This document shows positions 59,576 to 64,000 of a DNA stretch of 64,000 nucleotides, piece after piece (position 1 is the first letter of the stretch; each line of letters opens with the position of its first letter). The notes beneath the pieces are model-generated. The model saw only the letters and a program-made list of their open reading frames with translations. It did not search any database and was not told the origin of the DNA. The stretch spans positions 35,752,501-35,816,500 of the forward strand of contig CM072804.1 in the NCBI GenBank assembly GCA_037013495.1, given 5' to 3'. The translations under genes and the position numbers were made by a program. This DNA comes from Hippophae tibetana. Lineage: Eukaryota; Streptophyta; Magnoliopsida; Rosales; Elaeagnaceae.

Positions 59576-60480
59576 TTGTGTTTTTTTTTCTTTAAGGTAT
59601 GGGTAGTTACATCGTCAGTATCCCAAAAATTGACCTTGAAGACCTATTTTTTCCTACATTGATAAGTCTAAGGGCAAAGGTAAAGCCATGGAGCCTAGCT
59701 CTCCTGATGCCACATTTGACACGAAGCGCTTTAGGGAAAATAAAAGGAAATGAATGAAAAACCAAAAGAGGGTGGTTCCAAGAGGATGGAACATTCTTCT
59801 GTCATAGGAAGGGGGAGTAGATACAAAAATTGAGCAAAATGATTCTTTGACTCCTCCTTAACATGAGGTTCCCACTTCTCTTCAAAATGAGGTTCTTCTT
59901 GTTCTTCCCTAGAACACTCTTATTGCTTCTTAACCCCTTGTTTCACCTCGAACTAATACTCCTCCTTCAACTCCTACAATTTTCTAAACCAAGGCAAATC
60001 CTCGGTGGATTTGAGACTACATTTCAGTTTGGTCCCTCTATTATCGAGGAGATTTGGGCTCATCAGCTAGAGTTTTGGAGGCAAAGTATTGGTGGGTGCA
60101 CTTTGCTCTTAAAGAAGGTGATGATAGTATTCAAATCAACGTAGGCTATCACTTATAATGGGATTCTTCTCATAGAGATTGACAAACAAAAGAGTGTTAT
60201 CGAAACATCCCATATCAGGGTAAGGAGTTTGTAGGCTTCCCTTTCTGATATGAGCATGAGGTCCACCTATGTCATAATCAGTTTGAGACCAACGAAAGTA
60301 GTATGAGGAGCTAGGAAAGACTATCATAGATATGACAGATAAGGTATAATATGCTCAAGTGGAACTTCAGAAGGTGTAAAAGGAGAACTCCAAATTGAAG
60401 GAACTTGTGGCCACTTCTTCTTATCAACTTGAGAAACCCTATTAAAATGTTTCTGAGGAGGAAAATGCATCCTAATTTTA
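59576..60480 (+). pseudogene. Unidentified degenerate coding-like region, right of copia insertion
   Basis: Coding-like frames resume after the copia element: YIVSIPKIDLEDLFFPTLI (59605) and later a charged coiled-coil-like stretch (KENSKLKELVATSSYQLEK, about 60379-60435) with two TAA stops at positions that were plausibly Gln. It may be the continuation of 53276-54421. No family is recognised. Confidence 0.35.
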
Positions 60481-61309
60481 CCCCGATAATTCTATTTATA
60501 TAAAATAATTTTGTTTTGGGCCTAGTATGGCCTTGGATGTCAAATGTGTTTCATTTTTCCTTCTCTTTCTTTGATATCAACTTATAACTATTTATTGTTT
60601 TTAAGGAGTTCCCATAGTTACTTCATAATGTCACACTTTGTGTCCAAATGGAGCAATACTTTGTCTCAGGGGGTACTTAGCTCGGTTTGTTTTCCCTTGA
60701 TAAAAAATGATTGACTTGGGTGCTTTAGAGATGTTCTTCATAAGACTTAAGGTTCTCTAACTATGTCTTTGTATCATGTGATCAACTCGACAACCTTTAA
60801 TCTAATCCAATTGCTAAAGCGGTCTATAGGTGGTCTACATTGGTATTTGCACCATCATATCAACCTAGTTTACATGTTGCTAATTAAGAGGAATTGAGAT
60901 AAAGATGACACTATCTTAAGCAAGACCTTTTTTGGGCATTCTACCTAGACATTTGTGCCAGGTAATTAACCTAACTACCTTTTCATCTAATCCAACTGCC
61001 AAGGAAGTCTACATATGTATTCACACCATGTGATCAACTCGAACATGTTATTATACATTAGTGTTTACACTATGTAATCAACCATAGTTTACAAATTGCA
61101 ATTGGAAAGTGAAAATAAAGCTACCACTCTTCTAAGAAGTCCTTTTCTGGGTGTTCTATATGGAAATTCTTACTAGGTGATCAGCTCAAAGAGATGGAGC
61201 AAAGGTGATCTAGCTATCCATTTCTAATGTTCGACCACCAAAGTACTATCTCATTATGCCCACTTCTTGCTTGGTGGAGTTGAGATAAAGTTTTCACTCT
61301 CTTACTAAG
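60481..61309. repeat. Diverged ~200-bp direct repeats
   Basis: Blocks recur about 200-220 bp apart: TTTAATCTAATCCAATTGC (60798) and TTTTCATCTAATCCAACTGC-like (60981), ATGTGATCAACTCGA (60777 and 61029), and CCTTTTTTGGGCATTCTA (60927) with CCTTTTCTGGGTGTTCTA (61141). These resemble the untranslated tandem repeats of Tat-like elements, but the assignment is an inference. Confidence 0.5.
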
Positions 61310-62425
61310 TGATAACTCTACAAAAGTAGAGTTATTTATCCACTTCTAAAGCATTTATTTTTCTTTTTATTTGTTAAAATATCCTAAAAAAGTGTAATTT
61401 TTGTTTAATATAGTAATGTAGGTGAAAATATATCAAATAGATCAAAAAGAGGCAACAATGAGAAAATATATAGAATTAAAAGGTCAATCGATTAACTAGT
61501 AAATGGATTGATCAAATTTTTATAATTGGATCGATCAAAAAAGAAGTGGATCGATCGAAGAATCATTACTCGATCGATCAAGAATAGGCTGGATCAATCT
61601 AACTAGAATCAATTTCACCTTATTTAAAGCACCATAAGAGGTCATAAAACAAACAATTAAGATTACAACCCCTATCGACTGCCAAGAAGAGAAAAGAAGA
61701 CAAAAAATTCAAGAAGGGATTAAAGGAGATACAACCTTGTGAAGGATTTAAGAGAAGATTGGTGATACAAATCAAGAGATTGAGTGTGGCTCTTCTTCTT
61801 CTTCGTCGTCTTTCTTTATCAATTGTATTGTCTTTCTTTATAAAAAAATTGAGCATTAAGAACATAATTATGTCTAGTTAATTTATTAATTTAGGATCTT
61901 ATGGACCCAATTTTCTACATGTGATAATCTTATATTTTACCCGAATTGTTATTGCAATTAAATTATATTATTTAATCCAATTTTTATGTTATTAATTTTT
62001 TGGACAATAATTGGTTTATATAAGCAATTAAATAGATTTGAGAAAATTATTCAATTGTTTGTCTTGATTAAATAACATACTTAGTTTATAGGCATACATG
62101 TATGATTATTATATGTTTGATCTATAATTAATGAACTTAATGAGTGTTATGCAATCTAATTAACATGAGAGTGTAATTAGGTTAATTACTATATAGTGTG
62201 TAGTGTACTTGAGAAAGGAATGTATGTTAGGTTAGATTCAATTGATCATACAACTGATTGATGATCATATTGGAGGGAATTTTAGTAATTCACATATTAA
62301 GAAAATGGGGAATTATAAATCCTAGATGGTTTTCTCATATATTTTCATAGTTATTGGATCTTATAATTTATAATTGGTTATCATTTATTTTTTTCAATTT
62401 TTATAATTTTTCGTTATCCAAAATA
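61310..62425 (+). mobile_element. LTR fragment, same family as the solo LTR
   Basis: It starts TGATAACTCTACAAAAGTAG and aligns with the first 1.4 kb of 50220-51790 (ATTTATTAAT, ATCTTATG-ACCCAATTTT, GTCTTGATTAAATAACAT, GGTTAGATTCAATTGATCAT). U3 contains TCGATCGA palindromes at 61550-61580. The last ~170 bp of LTR is replaced at about 62425 by gag sequence. Confidence 0.85.
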
Positions 62426-62429
62426 GCCA

Positions 62430-62935
62430 AGAAAACCCATACTCAAACACATACAACCCAGGATGAAGAAACCACCCAAATTTCTTATGGAACAATAGCA
62501 ACAATCAAAGTGGTAATCAATTCAACCACCAACCCTTCCCATCACCATGTTTTCAAAAACTACAAGCCTAGGAGAAGAAGCCACCTAGTGAGAACAACGC
62601 AAGTGCTTTAATGGGAATGATGAAAGACTTCATCCATTTAGTAAATACAAAAGTAGATCCCCTAGAGTTTACTCATGGGCTTCTATCTAAAACTTTGAGG
62701 TTTAAATGGGGCAACTGGCCCAAAGAATACCACAAAGATAAAAGAGAAAGAGGAAACTAAAAAGGAGAAGGAGAAAAAAGTGGACAAAGATAGAAATGAA
62801 AAAGAAATGATTTTCCCAAAGAAGAGCAACTTCTACAAATCCACTATTCCCTTTCCTCAAAGACTATAGAAGCAAAAATTAGACAATCATTTTTTTCAAA
62901 TTCTTAGAGGTCTTTAAGAAGCTATGTATAAATTT
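62430..62935 (+). pseudogene. gag: Athila-like gag C-terminus and protease lead-in
   Basis: The plus strand (other frame than 62354-62611) reads YNPGWRNHPNFLWNNSNNQS, KKPPSENNASALMGMMKDFI, a lysine-rich charged segment (62745-62810), then STIPFPQRL-stop-KQKLDNHFF. These are the C-terminal gag and the segment leading to protease in Athila elements, as at 2133-2402. It breaks off at about 62935 in front of an LTR end. It lies where the end of the LTR should be. Confidence 0.82.
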
Positions 62936-62984
62936 TCTATTTATAAAACTATGATACTGTGCACTTGTAGTTTTGCATCGATCA
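62936..62984 (+). mobile_element. Last ~50 bp of an Athila-like 5' LTR
   Basis: AACTATGATACTGTGCACTT and a GCATCGATCA end match the LTR end at 3943-3990 on the minus strand. The rest of this LTR is not present. Confidence 0.75.
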
Positions 62985-62990
62985 AGTTTT

Positions 62991-63007
62991 TGGCGGCGTT
63001 GCTGGGG
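62991..63007 (+). other. Primer-binding site (tRNA-Asp)
   Basis: TGGCGGCGTTGCTGGGG matches the complement of the plant tRNA-Asp 3' end (TGGCGCCGTTGCCGGGG) at 15 of 17 bases. It lies six bases after the LTR end. Use of tRNA-Asp is characteristic of Athila-type elements. Confidence 0.9.
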
Positions 63008-63220
63008 ATTGATTTTTTTCATATGTTTGTCAATATCGATACAAAGTAATCTTGGTTTTAATTTAGAATTATTTTTATTTTTATTTTTACTTTTATTTTT
63101 ATTTTTTTCTAGTTGTGTTTTTGACGTTGGATGTGCGGTGCTAGAATTCAAAATATTATTTATTCTGATCTAAACATTGAAAGAACCTTTAGATCATGAA
63201 AAAAGAAGAAAGTACTAGCC

Positions 63221-64000
63221 ATGGCTGAAGGATAATAGAATACACAACCACCCACCTTGATGGATTATGTAAGGCCAATTGTGAATGATAACTACTCAAG
63301 TTTAAGACGACATACCACTAATGCCAATAATTTTGAACTCAAACCTCTGTTGATTGCATGGTGTAACAAGCCCAATTTAGCGGATATTCACTTAATGATC
63401 CCAATATTCATTTGGCAATGTTCTTGGAGATTTGTGACACTCTAAATATGAATGGTGTTACTAAAGAAACCATTAGACTGAGATTGTTTCCTTTTTCATT
63501 GAAGGATAAGGCCAAAGGTTGGCTACAATCTTTACACCCGGAAAGCATCACTAGTTGGCAGGACATGGCATAAACTTTTCTTGCTAAATTCTTTCCACTT
63601 GTAAAAACAAGCCAACTCAAGAGTGAGATTGGCCAATTCAGACAAAATAATTTTGAGAAACTTTATGAAGCATGGCCAAGAAAGTTACAGGGATTCATGA
63701 ATTGGAGCCTTTTCTTGCCCTTTTAGCTCAAGTAGCTTCTCTATCTCATCAGATTTCAGCCTTGACAACCCAAAGAATACCACAAAGTGCAGAATATGTT
63801 TCAACTTCAAGTATGTCAGTTTTGATGAATGAAGCAAGTCAAGAATAGGTTCAGTACATTAACAATTAGAACTACAATTATCATGGTAATCCTATGCCAA
63901 ATTACTACCACCCAGGGCAATCAAATCATGAGAAATTTTATTATGGGAACACAAAGAATGTGTTACAACCTCCTCCAGGGTTTGATAGTCAAACGTGCGA
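63221..64000 (+). pseudogene. gag: Athila-like gag, with internal deletion, continues past the window
   Basis: It starts at ATG 63221 (MAEG, then stops). It continues MDYVRPIVNDNYSS and NANNFELKP, a frameshift, then FLEICDTLNMNGVTKETIRL, FPFSLKDKAKGWLQSLHPES, KSEIGQFRQNNFEKLYEAW (about 63617-63673). At 63673 it jumps to a GIHELEPFL-type segment. The ~120 residues that follow YEAW in the copy at 2-3.8 kb (region 3120-3350) are missing. It then reads LMNEASQE, YYHPGQSNHEKFYYGNTKN and PPPGFDSQT to the window edge. It is the same subfamily as the minus-strand gag at 1956-3769. Confidence 0.9.

Noticed and set aside
61310-62984. One intact 1675-bp LTR ending directly before the primer site
   Set aside because: I first read it so because both ends look right. 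The stretch 62430-62935 encodes an Athila gag C-terminus, and the last 50 bp match another LTR subfamily, so the LTR is not intact.

Overview
The window looks like AT-rich intergenic DNA from a dicot plant. It is built almost entirely of old, nested LTR retrotransposons, with traces of CACTA DNA transposons and one candidate TRIM. I found no intact host gene, tRNA or rRNA. The plant assignment rests on the families seen: Athila-like Ty3/gypsy with tRNA-Asp-type primer sites and an env-like ORF, a chromodomain Ty3/gypsy, Tat/Ogre-like LTRs, Ty1/copia, and CACTA termini with an AAGTCGG-type subterminal motif. The species cannot be named from the sequence. Every large ORF belongs to a mobile element and carries stops or frameshifts.

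Layout, left half. 0-1 kb is AT-rich DNA with a long TATG microsatellite. 1.2-4.9 kb is a broken minus-strand Athila-like element (LTR end, primer site, gag, start of protease). 5.9-10.2 kb is a minus-strand chromodomain Ty3/gypsy pol truncated at its gag end. 10.2-10.9 kb is the internal/3' LTR junction of another Athila-like element. 11.0-17.2 kb is a complete but dead plus-strand Ty3/gypsy element with equal 316-bp LTRs. 19.1-20.3 kb is a probable SIRE-like LTR, 20.4-21.0 kb a gag relic, and 21.0-21.8 kb an LTR of the TGATGAG family. 22.2-24.2 kb has CACTA termini, including one small element with a perfect 3-bp target duplication. 25.4-27.4 kb is a plus-strand Athila integrase and 3' region. 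27.4-33.3 kb is a minus-strand, internally deleted Athila-like element inserted in an older related LTR. 33.7-34.3 kb is a TRIM candidate.

Layout, right half. A Tat/Ogre-like element spans about 36.9 to 53.3 kb. It is interrupted by a 7.5-kb minus-strand Athila-like element with gag and an env-like gene but no pol (41.2-48.7 kb), and by a 1.57-kb solo LTR (50.2-51.8 kb) that landed inside a 15-bp-period array. 54.4-59.6 kb is a dead but structurally complete plus-strand Ty1/copia element, itself inserted in an older unrecognised coding-like region. 61.3-64.0 kb is a scrambled Athila-like assembly: LTR start, gag C-terminus, LTR end, primer site, gag N-terminus. It runs off the window.

Working relationships are those of retrotransposons: LTRs supply promoter and terminator, the primer site and polypurine tract prime reverse transcription, and gag/PR/RT/RH/INT make and insert the copy. 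Several copies (27.9-33.1, 41.2-48.7 and the 37-53 kb host element) show no RT or integrase and would have depended on enzymes from relatives. The most unusual signals are short palindromes a few bases inside the 5' end of two LTR families, where both arms change together between copies, and the 15-bp-period array.
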